Below are positions 51,501-59,812 of a DNA stretch of 64,000 bases, piece after piece. Positions within the stretch are counted from its first letter, which is position 1, and each line of letters opens with the position of its first letter. The stretch spans positions 1 through 64,000 of the forward strand of contig CAKTBJ010000008.1 of NCBI GenBank assembly GCA_934533075.1, given 5' to 3'. A program made the position numbers and the translations under genes. Below the pieces are notes generated by a model. It ran no database searches. It saw only the letters and a list, made by a program, of their open reading frames with translations, and was not told the origin of the DNA. The stretch comes from an uncultured Paracoccus sp. GTDB taxonomy: Bacteria; Pseudomonadota; Alphaproteobacteria; Rhodobacterales; Rhodobacteraceae.

Positions 51501-53681
51501 GGCTTGCGTGATATAGGGACGAGCGCCATATTCGTTGCGGTTGGCCTGCGGTTTCTGATCGGCTAGGCTCAATGCCGGCAACAGTGCCACGGCGGCGGCG
51601 TTGCGGTTGGCCTGCGGTTTCTGATCGGCTAGGCTCGGCGCCGGGATCGGCGCCGATGGCGACGGGTTGCGGTTGGCCTGCGGTTTCTGATCGGCTAGGC
51701 TTTCGGCGAAGGTCTCGATGTCCCCGATGTGGTTGCGGTTGGCCTGCGGTTTCTGATCGGCTAGGCTGAAGCCTCCCCGTGCCGTGGCGAGGATCACGTT
51801 GCGGTTGGCCTGCGGTTTCTGATCGGCTAGGCTCAGAAACTTAGCATACGCAGCGATCCGGCCGTTGCGGTTGGCCTGCGGTTTCTGATCGGCTAGGCTT
51901 TACACGATCCTGTAGTAGTCGCTGCCGTCGTTGCGGTTGGCCTGCGGTTTCTGATCGGCTAGGCTGTAAGGCTGGCACTGGCCATCGTCTCGCTGGTTGC
52001 GGTTGGCCTGCGGTTTCTGATCGGCTAGGCTGAGATCACTAAAGACGATTGGCTTCACGACGTTGCGGTTGGCCTGCGGTTTCTGATCGGCTAGGCTGCA
52101 ACAATCCGGCGCGGCCAGCGTGGCGACGTTGCGGTTGGCCTGCGGTTTCTGATCGGCTAGGCTACCCTTGAACGGCACGCCGTTCAGCTCGAGGTTGCGG
52201 TTGGCCTGCGGTTTCTGATCGGCTAGGCTTGGACCGAGGACGACACCCGCGCATCGAGCGTTGCGGTTGGCCTGCGGTTTCTGATCGGCTAGGCTCGTCC
52301 TGTTGCAGTTTTCACCTCAACCGCCGTTGCGGTTGGCCTGCGGTTTCTGATCGGCTAGGCTTTCGGTTTCCTCGATAAGCAGAACCACAACGTTGCGGTT
52401 GGCCTGCGGTTTCTGATCGGCTAGGCTGAGACGCAGGCGGCATGCCGCCGTTCTGAAGTTGCGGTTGGCCTGCGGTTTCTGATCGGCTAGGCTCTCATCC
52501 GCCATGCGCTCATCCACACGCTCGTTGCGGTTGGCCTGCGGTTTCTGATCGGCTAGGCTTCGGATCGACCGTCCTCGCATGTAAGCGAAGTTGCGGTTGG
52601 CCTGCGGTTTCTGATCGGCTAGGCTCGCACAAGACGCGAGGCCAGCACGTCAAAGGTTGCGGTTGGCCTGCGGTTTCTGATCGGCTAGGCTAGTTCCGCT
52701 TCTCTAACATCCTGCCGCTGAGTTGCGGTTGGCCTGCGGTTTCTGATCGGCTAGGCTGACCCTAGCAGCCCGATGGGCCGCGATAATGTTGCGGTTGGCC
52801 TGCGGTTTCTGATCGGCTAGGCTCCGGTCCCGCATGGGCGACGGGTCCCGCATGTTGCGGTTGGCCTGCGGTTTCTGATCGGCTAGGCTGCATCCTCGAT
52901 AGGCCCGGCGATAGCGGCCGTTGCGGTTGGCCTGCGGTTTCTGATCGGCTAGGCTTGACCCCACCAGCGGAAACATGGACCCCGCGTTGCGGTTGGCCTG
53001 CGGTTTCTGATCGGCTAGGCTGATGCTCGAGAACACCACCGAAACGGCGAAGTTGCGGTTGGCCTGCGGTTTCTGATCGGCTAGGCTAGCGAAGCGCACA
53101 GCGCCGCCGCGAGCATAGTTGCGGTTGGCCTGCGGTTTCTGATCGGCTAGGCTGCCGGCGGGTTCGGAGACGGCCACGCCATCGTTGCGGTTGGCCTGCG
53201 GTTTCTGATCGGCTAGGCTTCGGAGGCCAGATAGTCACCCCCGGCCAGCGTTGCGGTTGGCCTGCGGTTTCTGATCGGCTAGGCTCCCGACACAGAGAGA
53301 GAAGGAACCGGGCGAGTTGCGGTTGGCCTGCGGTTTCTGATCGGCTAGGCTACTTGACCGCCGCCACCGGCCTGCCGTTGCGTTGCGGTTGGCCTGCGGT
53401 TTCTGATCGGCTAGGCTAAAAATGCGCCGGGGCACGGAGCCGCACAGGTTGCGGTTGGCCTGCGGTTTCTGATCGGCTAGGCTCCGTCATCGTGGTCCTC
53501 GGGTTCGGCCGCGGTTGCGGTTGGCCTGCGGTTTCTGATCGGCTAGGCTCCAAAAGGCTTCATCCCGCTGGCATTCCTCGTTGCGGTTGGCCTGCGGTTT
53601 CTGATCGGCTAGGCTCGAACCGATGATGATCCGCGACCTGTTTTCGTTGCGGTTGGCCTGCGGTTTCTGATCGGCTAGGCT
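48564..53681 (+). CRISPR. Type II-C CRISPR array, 78 repeats and 77 spacers
   Basis: The 36-base repeat begins GTTGCGGTTGGCCTGCGG and ends CTGATCGGCTAGGCT. The spacers are 30 bases. From the first repeat (48564) to the last (53646) is exactly 77 periods of 66. The first copy keeps only its last 23 bases (48577-48599) and the second has one change at its end; the copies next to cas2 are intact. The GTTG-first orientation on the plus strand is that of type II crRNAs. The 5' 25 bases pair with the tracrRNA at 58566-58591. Each repeat carries a promoter-like TTGGCC-N17-TAGGCT. Between the last repeat and the cas2 stop are only 72 bases. Confidence 0.98.
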
Positions 53682-53753
53682 AGATGTGTCAACAACTCAC
53701 TGAACTTACGTGAGAAAACGGCACATCCAGCCGATGCCAAACCTTGGACATAA
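53682..53753. promoter_or_regulatory. Array-flanking sequence beside cas2 (leader candidate)
   Basis: These 72 comparatively AT-rich bases (beginning AGATGTGTCAACAACTCACT) separate the last intact repeat from the cas2 stop. Intact repeats on this side and decayed ones at the far end make this the likely integration end. Confidence 0.5.
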
Positions 53754-54101
53754 CTAGAACAACGCCAGTTGGTCAGGGTTTTGGCGGGGTCTGCGCCTGC
53801 GCTGACTCGAGAATCGGACGATTCCCTCGTATTGCCTGTCCGTGAACGTGAGCACATGAACCTCTCCCTTCTCGGGCAGGTTACCCTCGATCCGCTTCAG
53901 ATACGATTCGTAACTGTCCTTGCCGTTGCAGAAGCGCGCATAGATCGAGAACTGGCTCATCTCGAAGCCCTGATCCAGCAGGAATTCGCGGAACCGGGTG
54001 GCGTCGCGCATCTCCTTCTTGCTGCCCACCGGCAGATCGAACATCACGAAAATCCACATCAACCTGTATCCACTCAGATGCGACGCGCCGGGGTCCTTCA
54101 T
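53754..54101 (-). CDS. cas2: CRISPR-associated endonuclease Cas2
   Basis: The 115-residue protein has the ferredoxin-like Cas2 start WIFVMFDLPVGSKKEMRDAT with the conserved Asp after the first strand. FREFLLDQGFEMSQFSIYAR and, late, GEVHVLTFTDRQYEGI follow. It bridges two Cas1 dimers in the integration complex. The start at 54101 overlaps the cas1 stop (ATGA) directly behind AGGAGG, though initiation at the Met before WIFVMF is also possible. It is the last cas gene before the array. Confidence 0.95.
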   Translation of the reverse strand: MKDPGASHLSGYRLMWIFVMFDLPVGSKKEMRDATRFREFLLDQGFEMSQFSIYARFCNGKDSYESYLKRIEGNLPEKGEVHVLTFTDRQYEGIVRFSSQRRRRPRQNPDQLALF

Positions 54102-55021
54102 GCCTCCTCCCGCCCGATCGAGGACCATTCGATCGCCGTCGGCGGCTCGAACAGGAGCAGGTCCGGGCGTCCGGTCTCGAAGGCACGGGCCAGCGATTGC
54201 GCCAGACGGGCCGCGGCAATCGAAACGGGAGAGGTCTCGCCGCCGAGGCGCAGGTCGAAAGCGATCAGGCGCGCGAAGCGGCGTTTCTGTGCGGGGTCGA
54301 GGGTGGTGATGCCGTCCTGCCGCATCCGGTCGGCAACAGCATCCACCAAAGGGCGAAACGGCTCGATCAGGTCATCGGCCAGGGCGAAGGCATTGCCGCG
54401 ATTGGAATGCTGGATGCCCAGCGTCGGGTGCAGGCCGGCGGCGACCGCGGCCCGCGCGCAGGTCGCCCGCATGACCGCATAGCCATAGTTCAGCAGCGCG
54501 TTGACATCGCCCGCATCGCGATTGCGGCGAAAATCCGGCCCCATCAGCAGAGGCCAGTAACGGCGGGCTGCCTGCGCCTCCAGGTTGCCCTTGTCGCCAG
54601 AGGTCACGCGGCGGGCCATGAACGGGAAGGCCTCGGCGCCGGCGATGCCGCGCGCGGCAAGCAGCGAACCCTGCATCGCGATCTTGGCCGAGACGATCCG
54701 CCGCCAGAGCTGTTTCATCAGCGGCGTCGAGGCGCCGATCTGGGCCTGCATCCGGGCATTCTGCGCATGATGGCCCTGAAGCGGCAGCGTCACCGCCACC
54801 GGTGCGTGCGCGCTGTTGCAGAACACGACAGGCGCGCCATGTTCCGCCAGCGCCGCGATGATATTGCCGGTCCAGGTGACCCCATGCGCATGGACGATGA
54901 CGGCGTGAACATCGTCGAGCGCCACGCGGCCGACCTCGGCCCGGTCCTTTTCGACCAGCAGAAAGCCGCGATGAAGCGACAGGTGCAGGCCGTCCGTGGC
55001 GATATCGACGATCCGGTCCAT
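54098..55021 (-). CDS. cas1: CRISPR-associated integrase Cas1 (type II)
   Basis: The 307-residue protein has an N-terminal beta domain (MDRIVDIATDGLHLSLHRGF) and a helical catalytic domain. Its metal ligands are in GDKGNLEAQAARRYWPLLMG (Glu), LHPTLGIQHSNRGNAFALAD (His) and the following DLIEPFRPLVD (Asp/Glu). It catalyses spacer integration with Cas2. The start at 55021, ten bases after the cas9 stop, is behind AGGGGA. The locus has no csn2 or cas4, as expected for subtype II-C. Confidence 0.96.
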   Translation of the reverse strand: MDRIVDIATDGLHLSLHRGFLLVEKDRAEVGRVALDDVHAVIVHAHGVTWTGNIIAALAEHGAPVVFCNSAHAPVAVTLPLQGHHAQNARMQAQIGASTPLMKQLWRRIVSAKIAMQGSLLAARGIAGAEAFPFMARRVTSGDKGNLEAQAARRYWPLLMGPDFRRNRDAGDVNALLNYGYAVMRATCARAAVAAGLHPTLGIQHSNRGNAFALADDLIEPFRPLVDAVADRMRQDGITTLDPAQKRRFARLIAFDLRLGGETSPVSIAAARLAQSLARAFETGRPDLLLFEPPTAIEWSSIGREEA

Positions 55022-55031
55022 GCCTGGTCCC

Positions 55032-58000
55032 CTATTCGCGCGGGCCGGGGTCGAAGACGCGGCCCAGAGGGTCGATGCGAACCTGCCGGGCACGGGCCTT
55101 TTTCAGCGAGCCGGGCGCAAGATAGGTATATTTGAACGGGTCGACATCGTTCGCTTGTGCGTCCCGGGCCTTGAGGGGGCCAGCTTCGTTTGGTGGTGCG
55201 AAGACAATCGTGCCGCTGGCGGAGAATTTGACGACGCGCATCAGCTCGGCCTCCGAACCTTTCCTTTCAACCGCAACCACATCTCCCTGCCGCAGGCTCA
55301 GAACCTTCCTCGCCGCCGGATGCGGACGCCGGTCGGGCGCCTCGGCGGCATGGGCGTCGAACATCGGTACGACATCCGCCTGCCATTTCCCGTCCGGCAG
55401 CCGCCAGACATCGTAGCGGGCATTCGCATCGCCCTTGTAGGCCTTGTAGACCTTGCCCTCGCGGTCGCGGATCGGGATCACGTTCAGCGGCTCGCGCACG
55501 CGAAGGCGGCGGATGCCCTTGAAGACCGGATGCTTGCGCGCGAACTCCGCCAGGGCCTGAGCGAGGGTCTTTTCCGTGCAACCTTTCGCCGCCAGCCGCA
55601 GCGCGTTGCGCAAGGCGGCATCCGCAATGAAATCCGGGTCCGCAATCTGCGCCAGTTTCAGCGAGGCAAGCGGGATGCGATGCACGACGATGGGCAGCTT
55701 GCCATCCGCCGACATCTGCCCGGTCAGACCATAGGCCGTGTCGTTATGCAGCTTGCCCGCAGTCACATCGCGATGGCGAGACGGCTTTGCCCTGCGACCG
55801 TGATCGGGCTTGTGCGAGGTCGTCACCTGGAGCAGTCGTTCGCCCAGTTCCTCGCGAAAGCCCGGCCAAGGCTGCGGCAGGTCGTCGAACATCCGGTCCA
55901 GTTCCTGCGCCTCGGCCCGGCCCGCCGCCGTCGCGATGCCTTGCATCAGCGACAGCGAGGTCACCGCGACCACCGCCGCGTCGATGGCGTGATGGCGATG
56001 GTCCAGCCGGTTCTTTGGAGCGTTGGAATGGGCATTCTCGACGAAATTGTGGTCGGGCAGCAGGCTGTTCAGCCCCCAGACCCGCCGCAGCATCGCCGTC
56101 ATCCGCCCCGGAATGACATCCACCCGCCCGTCGCTGGCGGTCGGATAGAGGCTCCGCAGATATTTCCCCGCGATCCGTGCAAGATATTGCGTATCGGTCA
56201 GTTGGCGCGCGGCGAAACCGCCGTCGCGTTCCATCCGCTCGCGCGCGTCGGGACCGAACCGCCATTGCTTGGACCGGTGCATCCGCGCGACCTGGGCCGC
56301 GATGATGTCCCATTTGTCCGGGTCGTGTCCCCAACGCTCATGGGGCGTCATGTTGCCCTTCTGGCGGTTGCAATGCCGATGGGCCAGGACCTTGTTGCCG
56401 GCGCTGTCGTCCAGCGATTGCGAATAGGGGATGATGTGGTCGATATCGGCCTGGCCGTTGAAAATCTGCTCCATCCCAATCTTCCCGCCGCAATAGGGAC
56501 AGCGGCGGTCCAGCACGTTCGCGGGATTGAGGTCCTTCCACTGGCGCAAGACGGCGCGATTGGCCCCGGTATCGGGACGGCCGGCCTCGATCAGGTCGCG
56601 GCTGTGCTGCTGGGCTGCCTCGGTATCGCGGCGGATGCGGCGCTGATGCTCGGCCTTCTCGCGCTCGTTCAGCTTCAGGTCGCGGGCCAGCTCGATGACG
56701 ATGCGGTCGGGCTTGCCGTGACGGGCGATCACGGCATTGACCAGCTTCTGCAACTGGCGCAGGCCGATATGGACCGTCGGATTCGTGACCTTGCCGTATT
56801 GCCGCTCCAGCGGGTCGCCGTATTCCGCCTTGCCCGGCGCGATCTCGCTGGTCAGGATCTGGCCGTAATAGGGCAGCTCACCGAAAACCTCGCCCGTCCG
56901 ATGGTCGCTGTGGTGGAAGCCCGCGGCATGGGCGGCCTCGCTATAGGTCACCACCCCGGCCTTCAGCGTCGCGATCAAGGCCCGCGTCGCGGTTTCGCCG
57001 AACCGGCCATGACCTTCGGGCAGGTTGGCCCGCGCCACCGCCAGCGCCGCCGCCTCGTCCAGCCCGTATTCCGATTTCAGCCAGTCCAGCAGGACATCCG
57101 GGTTCTCCTCGTTCTGCAAGCGGTCGAGGATGCGCAATTGCTCGTCCAGCGGGAAATGCGGCCAGCGGTTGCCGAAACGCTTCCTGTCGGCCATTTCGGC
57201 GCGAACCTCATCCCCGGCCAGGTCCTTGCGGCTTTCGCTTTCCTTGTTGAAACGCTCGCCCTCGGCCAGCTTGATCTTCTTGCCCAGCGTGGCGAAGCTG
57301 ACCTTCTTCCTGTCGCGCAGCATCAGGATCAGCGCATCGCGCTGGTCCAGCGTCAGCGCCCGCCCTGCCGCCCCGGCCGAGACGATGCGCAACTGGTTCA
57401 CCTCCTCATAGAGCCGGCGCTCCTGGAACAGCGGGTGCGCCTTGGGCAGCCTGCGTTCATCCCGAGGGATGCCGTTCATGCCGGCGAAGGTGCAGTAGCC
57501 CACCTCGGGCGTCTTCAGCGGGCGCTGGAAGAACAGGATGCGATGCAGCGCGGCGCGGGCGTCCTCGGTCAGCAAAGCCGGGTGATGCGGGGCCTGCGCC
57601 CGCCAGATCGCGTCGAATTCGGCGTCCAGGTGGCGACGCTGCGGGTAGAAGTCATAGGCCTGGTTCTCGCCGCCCATGCGGACGCGGGCGGGCTGGCCGG
57701 CGTCGATCCGGTCGGCAAGGAACCGGCCCAGCGTCCGGCCCTGCAACGCCGCGTCCAGCGCCTGCCCGGCGGTGGCGATCTTGCCGTCCTCGGCATCCTT
57801 GCGGCTGCGTTCGGCCTTGCGATTGGACTGGAATCCGCGCCGCGTGTTCAGGTGGAACAGCACCCGGCCGATTTCATGCGGCGACAGCGGCCCGGAAAGC
57901 GCGCGACGGCGCAACTCATAGGGGTCGAGTGCGGCCAGGGCCTTGGCCTGATCGTCCGGCACAGGCTGGCTTCGCCGCCGTCCCCGGTCATCCACGGGTG

Positions 58001-58256
58001 GATTTCCCGGCATCAGGCCAAGCGCGATCAGCTTGCCCAGCAGGGCCGAGCGCCGCCCGAGCGACCTGTCCCGCCGCCGCCGCGCCGCACGCGCCTCCCG
58101 CCGTTCTTCGGCCAGGGGCGCACCCGTCTTGGGGTCGCGCCCGGCGCTTGCCGCCGTGCTGAAGATGATGACGCCGAGGTCGATGATGCGATTGTCGTCG
58201 ATCAGCGCCCAGCCGAGGCTGTTGGTGCCGAGATCGAGACCGAGGGTCGTGGTCAT
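55032..58256 (-). CDS. cas9: CRISPR-associated endonuclease Cas9, subtype II-C
   Basis: At 1074 residues it has the compact II-C size. RuvC-I is at the start (LGLDLGTNSLGW, D8). The arginine-rich bridge helix is ERREARAARRRRDRSLGRR. RuvC-II is DRIVIELARDL (Glu). The HNH domain has CPYCGG, then ADIDHIIPYSQSLDD with the catalytic His, then NKVLAHRHCNRQKGN; the paired CxxC and HxxC may bind zinc. RuvC-III is RHHAIDAAVVA (His and Asp). All nuclease residues are present, so it should be active. The DNA-recognition (PAM-interacting) C-terminal part follows. The start at 58256 has a weak ribosome site and lies four bases after the stop of a 73-codon leader ORF. Confidence 0.97.
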   Translation of the reverse strand: MTTTLGLDLGTNSLGWALIDDNRIIDLGVIIFSTAASAGRDPKTGAPLAEERREARAARRRRDRSLGRRSALLGKLIALGLMPGNPPVDDRGRRRSQPVPDDQAKALAALDPYELRRRALSGPLSPHEIGRVLFHLNTRRGFQSNRKAERSRKDAEDGKIATAGQALDAALQGRTLGRFLADRIDAGQPARVRMGGENQAYDFYPQRRHLDAEFDAIWRAQAPHHPALLTEDARAALHRILFFQRPLKTPEVGYCTFAGMNGIPRDERRLPKAHPLFQERRLYEEVNQLRIVSAGAAGRALTLDQRDALILMLRDRKKVSFATLGKKIKLAEGERFNKESESRKDLAGDEVRAEMADRKRFGNRWPHFPLDEQLRILDRLQNEENPDVLLDWLKSEYGLDEAAALAVARANLPEGHGRFGETATRALIATLKAGVVTYSEAAHAAGFHHSDHRTGEVFGELPYYGQILTSEIAPGKAEYGDPLERQYGKVTNPTVHIGLRQLQKLVNAVIARHGKPDRIVIELARDLKLNEREKAEHQRRIRRDTEAAQQHSRDLIEAGRPDTGANRAVLRQWKDLNPANVLDRRCPYCGGKIGMEQIFNGQADIDHIIPYSQSLDDSAGNKVLAHRHCNRQKGNMTPHERWGHDPDKWDIIAAQVARMHRSKQWRFGPDARERMERDGGFAARQLTDTQYLARIAGKYLRSLYPTASDGRVDVIPGRMTAMLRRVWGLNSLLPDHNFVENAHSNAPKNRLDHRHHAIDAAVVAVTSLSLMQGIATAAGRAEAQELDRMFDDLPQPWPGFREELGERLLQVTTSHKPDHGRRAKPSRHRDVTAGKLHNDTAYGLTGQMSADGKLPIVVHRIPLASLKLAQIADPDFIADAALRNALRLAAKGCTEKTLAQALAEFARKHPVFKGIRRLRVREPLNVIPIRDREGKVYKAYKGDANARYDVWRLPDGKWQADVVPMFDAHAAEAPDRRPHPAARKVLSLRQGDVVAVERKGSEAELMRVVKFSASGTIVFAPPNEAGPLKARDAQANDVDPFKYTYLAPGSLKKARARQVRIDPLGRVFDPGPRE

Positions 58257-58260
58257 GCTG

Positions 58261-58482
58261 TCACCGCAGAAAAATATCAGTTTCGTGAACGTGGATGCCG
58301 CGGTCATGAGGACTGCGGGATAGAGCCTGTCCGGGCGGGGTTCTCTCGGGTGCCTCAGCTTGAGGCGGGCGCATGCCTGCCGCCCGTTGCGGCCGGTCCG
58401 CAGTTCTGGAGCGCATCACCGGGAAAATGTCGCTTGCCCGGCGGTGTCGCTTTGCGGCGGAATTGGTCGCGGCATGCTGCAT
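58261..58482 (-). CDS. Candidate leader ORF upstream of cas9, 73 codons
   Basis: ATG 58482 lies six bases after AAGGAGGAGG, the strongest ribosome site in the cas region. It opens MQHAATNSAAKRHRRASDIF and stops at 58261-58263, four bases before the cas9 ATG. The frame differs from cas9. The product has no recognisable fold. The placement suggests translational coupling to cas9, whose own ribosome site is weak. The ORF also covers an anti-repeat-like stretch (58386-58409). It may simply be a translated leader rather than a functional peptide. Confidence 0.45.
   Translation of the reverse strand: MQHAATNSAAKRHRRASDIFPVMRSRTADRPQRAAGMRPPQAEAPERTPPGQALSRSPHDRGIHVHETDIFLR
58386..58409 (-). other. 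Second anti-repeat-like sequence in the cas9 leader
   Basis: Read on the minus strand, this can pair with repeat bases 1-24 at 21 positions (five are G-U). The unpaired positions are 12, 22 and 23. It is followed by possible hairpins GGGCG/CGCCC (58385-58367) and GCCTCA/TGAGGC (58366-58352). Without a terminator it looks like part of the cas9 mRNA leader rather than a second tracrRNA. Confidence 0.5.
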
Positions 58483-58502
58483 CCGTCACCTCCTCCTTGA
58501 AA

Positions 58503-58530
58503 ATTATTCGGAAAGCAGCCGGGCAGACAA
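58503..58530 (-). promoter_or_regulatory. Candidate promoter of cas9-cas1-cas2
   Basis: Minus-strand TTGTCT (58530-58525), 16 bases, AATAAT (58508-58503) approximates a sigma-70 promoter. Transcription would begin about 14 bases before the leader ORF. It abuts the AT-rich upstream region of the divergent tracrRNA. Confidence 0.5.
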
Positions 58531-58554
58531 TTGACTTTTCGTTATATTTGTAGA

Positions 58555-58641
58555 TATCTGAAGGCTCAGAAACCGCGGGCTGGCTGTTAACAAGCAGCTT
58601 GACTGCACCAAATAAGGGCAGGGCTACGGCCCTGCCTTTTC
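58555..58641 (+). ncRNA. tracrRNA: tracrRNA
   Basis: The anti-repeat at 58566-58591 pairs with repeat bases 1-25 with no mismatch and one bulged U. Eleven continuous Watson-Crick pairs are TCAGAAACCGC against GCGGTTTCTGA; six pairs are G-U. A short nexus-like hairpin CAAG-CAG-CTTG (58591-58601) follows. The intrinsic terminator is GGCAGGGC (58617-58624), TACG, GCCCTGCC (58629-58636), TTTT. Upstream is an AT-rich stretch with TTGACT at 58531-58536 and TATATT at 58543-58548; spacing is not canonical, so the exact 5' end is uncertain. It is transcribed away from cas9. Confidence 0.88.
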
Positions 58642-58661
58642 TATTCGGGGTCTCCCTACGC

Positions 58662-58680
58662 GGCTTTGTTGCACGGATCG
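58662..58680. mobile_element. Possible solitary IS5/IS903-type terminal repeat
   Basis: GGCTTTGTTGCACGGATCG resembles the IS903-group inverted repeat, which begins GGCTTTGTTG. It lies 21 bases beyond the tracrRNA terminator. No transposase or partner repeat is found nearby, so this is at most a remnant end. Confidence 0.35.
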
Positions 58681-58894
58681 GCTGATGACCGATTCAATGA
58701 CGGGCATGCCCGATGCAATGCATCCCCGTTCCGGCGCAGTTCCGGCGGCGGAGGCTATTGGTCTCAGGCCGCCGAAACACCCCACTCCGCACCGGCGATC
58801 AGGCACTGCCTGCCCGCCGCCTAGAGCTGGCGGATGGTGACGGCCTCGGCGGCGGCGATGGCCAGGGGGTTCCGCAAGGGCAGAGCGCGGGTCG

Positions 58895-59347
58895 GTGCGC
58901 AAGCTGATGGAGTTGCGCGCGGCGGTCGAGCCGTCGCTGGCCCGCATCGCGGCCGAGCGCGCCAGCAACGCCCGCATCGCCGAGATAGAGGCGGCGCTGC
59001 GCGACATGGAGGCCAGCGTGGATTCGCTGGAGGCCTTCATCCCCCACGACCTGGCGTTTCACGAGCATATCGCCCGCGCCAGCGACAACGAGTTCCTCGG
59101 CGCCCTGAGCAATGTCGTCCGGGATTCGGTGCTGACGACGATGATCGTCTTGCAGGTGCCCGAAAGGATCAGGAAGTCGCGGCTGGGCCTGCACCGCGCC
59201 GTCTACGAGGCGATCGCGACGCGGGACGGCGACCGCGCCATGTCGGCGATGCGGCTGCTGGTGGACGAGGCCAATCGCGACATCGAGAACGTCCTGAAAC
59301 ACTCGCAAGGGCGGAGAAAGGCGGATGATGCCGAAGCCGGCCTCTGA
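58895..59347 (+). pseudogene. GntR/FadR-type regulator lacking its DNA-binding domain
   Basis: The 150 residues from GTG 58895 are the FCD ligand-binding half of a FadR-subfamily regulator: KLMELRAAVEPSLARIAAER, IPHDLAFHEHIARASDNEFL with metal-binding Asp and His, and GLHRAVYEAIATRDGDRAMS. The winged-helix domain that should precede it is missing. The same frame has a stop at 58838-58840. Other frames upstream show no intact helix-turn-helix. A start at the MELRAAV Met gives the same truncated domain. Together with the IS-like end upstream, this suggests a gene cut by insertion or deletion. Confidence 0.7.
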
Positions 59348-59812
59348 CAGGGCGCTGGAATACCCGGCTTTCGGCAGCGCCATCCCCTTCCCCGCGAGTC
59401 CGGCGGAGCAGCGACGTGCCATCCGGGTCCCCCGCTTGCCTTGCGGTGGGACGCCAACGGGCATTGCGGGATCACAGGCGGCCATCGCCGGGATGGAGGA
59501 GACCATCTCGCGCCGCCACGACGACACCGCCGGCAGGATCGGGGCCTTGCAGGGGCCGACCACAAGCGAACCCGCAGCCATTGCCTCGCCCGCCGACCGG
59601 GACAGCCCGGAACGCTATGGGGTGGTCAGACCGTCATCCCTGCCCCGCAGGCGCAAACGAAGCCGATGCCCCATGCCGAATCCGGTCCGCAGATCATGGC
59701 GCCGGGCAAGCGACGCAGGCGATCGCCGGTCCCCTGCGGCAAGGCGGAAGCGGCGGAAACCGGCGCCGCTTCCACTCGCAGATCCCCGGCCGGCGCGGCA
59801 GGCGCCCTTCCC
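59348..59812. other. Intergenic region, 465 bases, no supported gene
   Basis: DNA between the truncated regulator and the convergent end of the next gene. Several frames are open, but none has a ribosome site with a plausible product. Confidence 0.5.

Noticed and set aside
48659..53435. Open frames in the CRISPR array encoding repeated SLADQKPQANRN or PSRSETAGQPQ units
   Set aside because: They are translations of the 36-base repeat plus 30-base spacers; 66 is a multiple of three, so frames stay open by arithmetic. No ribosome site or real protein.
58386..58409. Calling the minus-strand anti-repeat the main tracrRNA
   Set aside because: It has three unpaired positions and no terminator. The plus-strand candidate at 58555-58641 pairs fully and ends in a proper terminator.
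54996..58553. Long plus-strand open frame antisense to cas9
   Set aside because: It is an antisense shadow caused by high GC codon bias. The Cas9 motifs on the minus strand are unambiguous.
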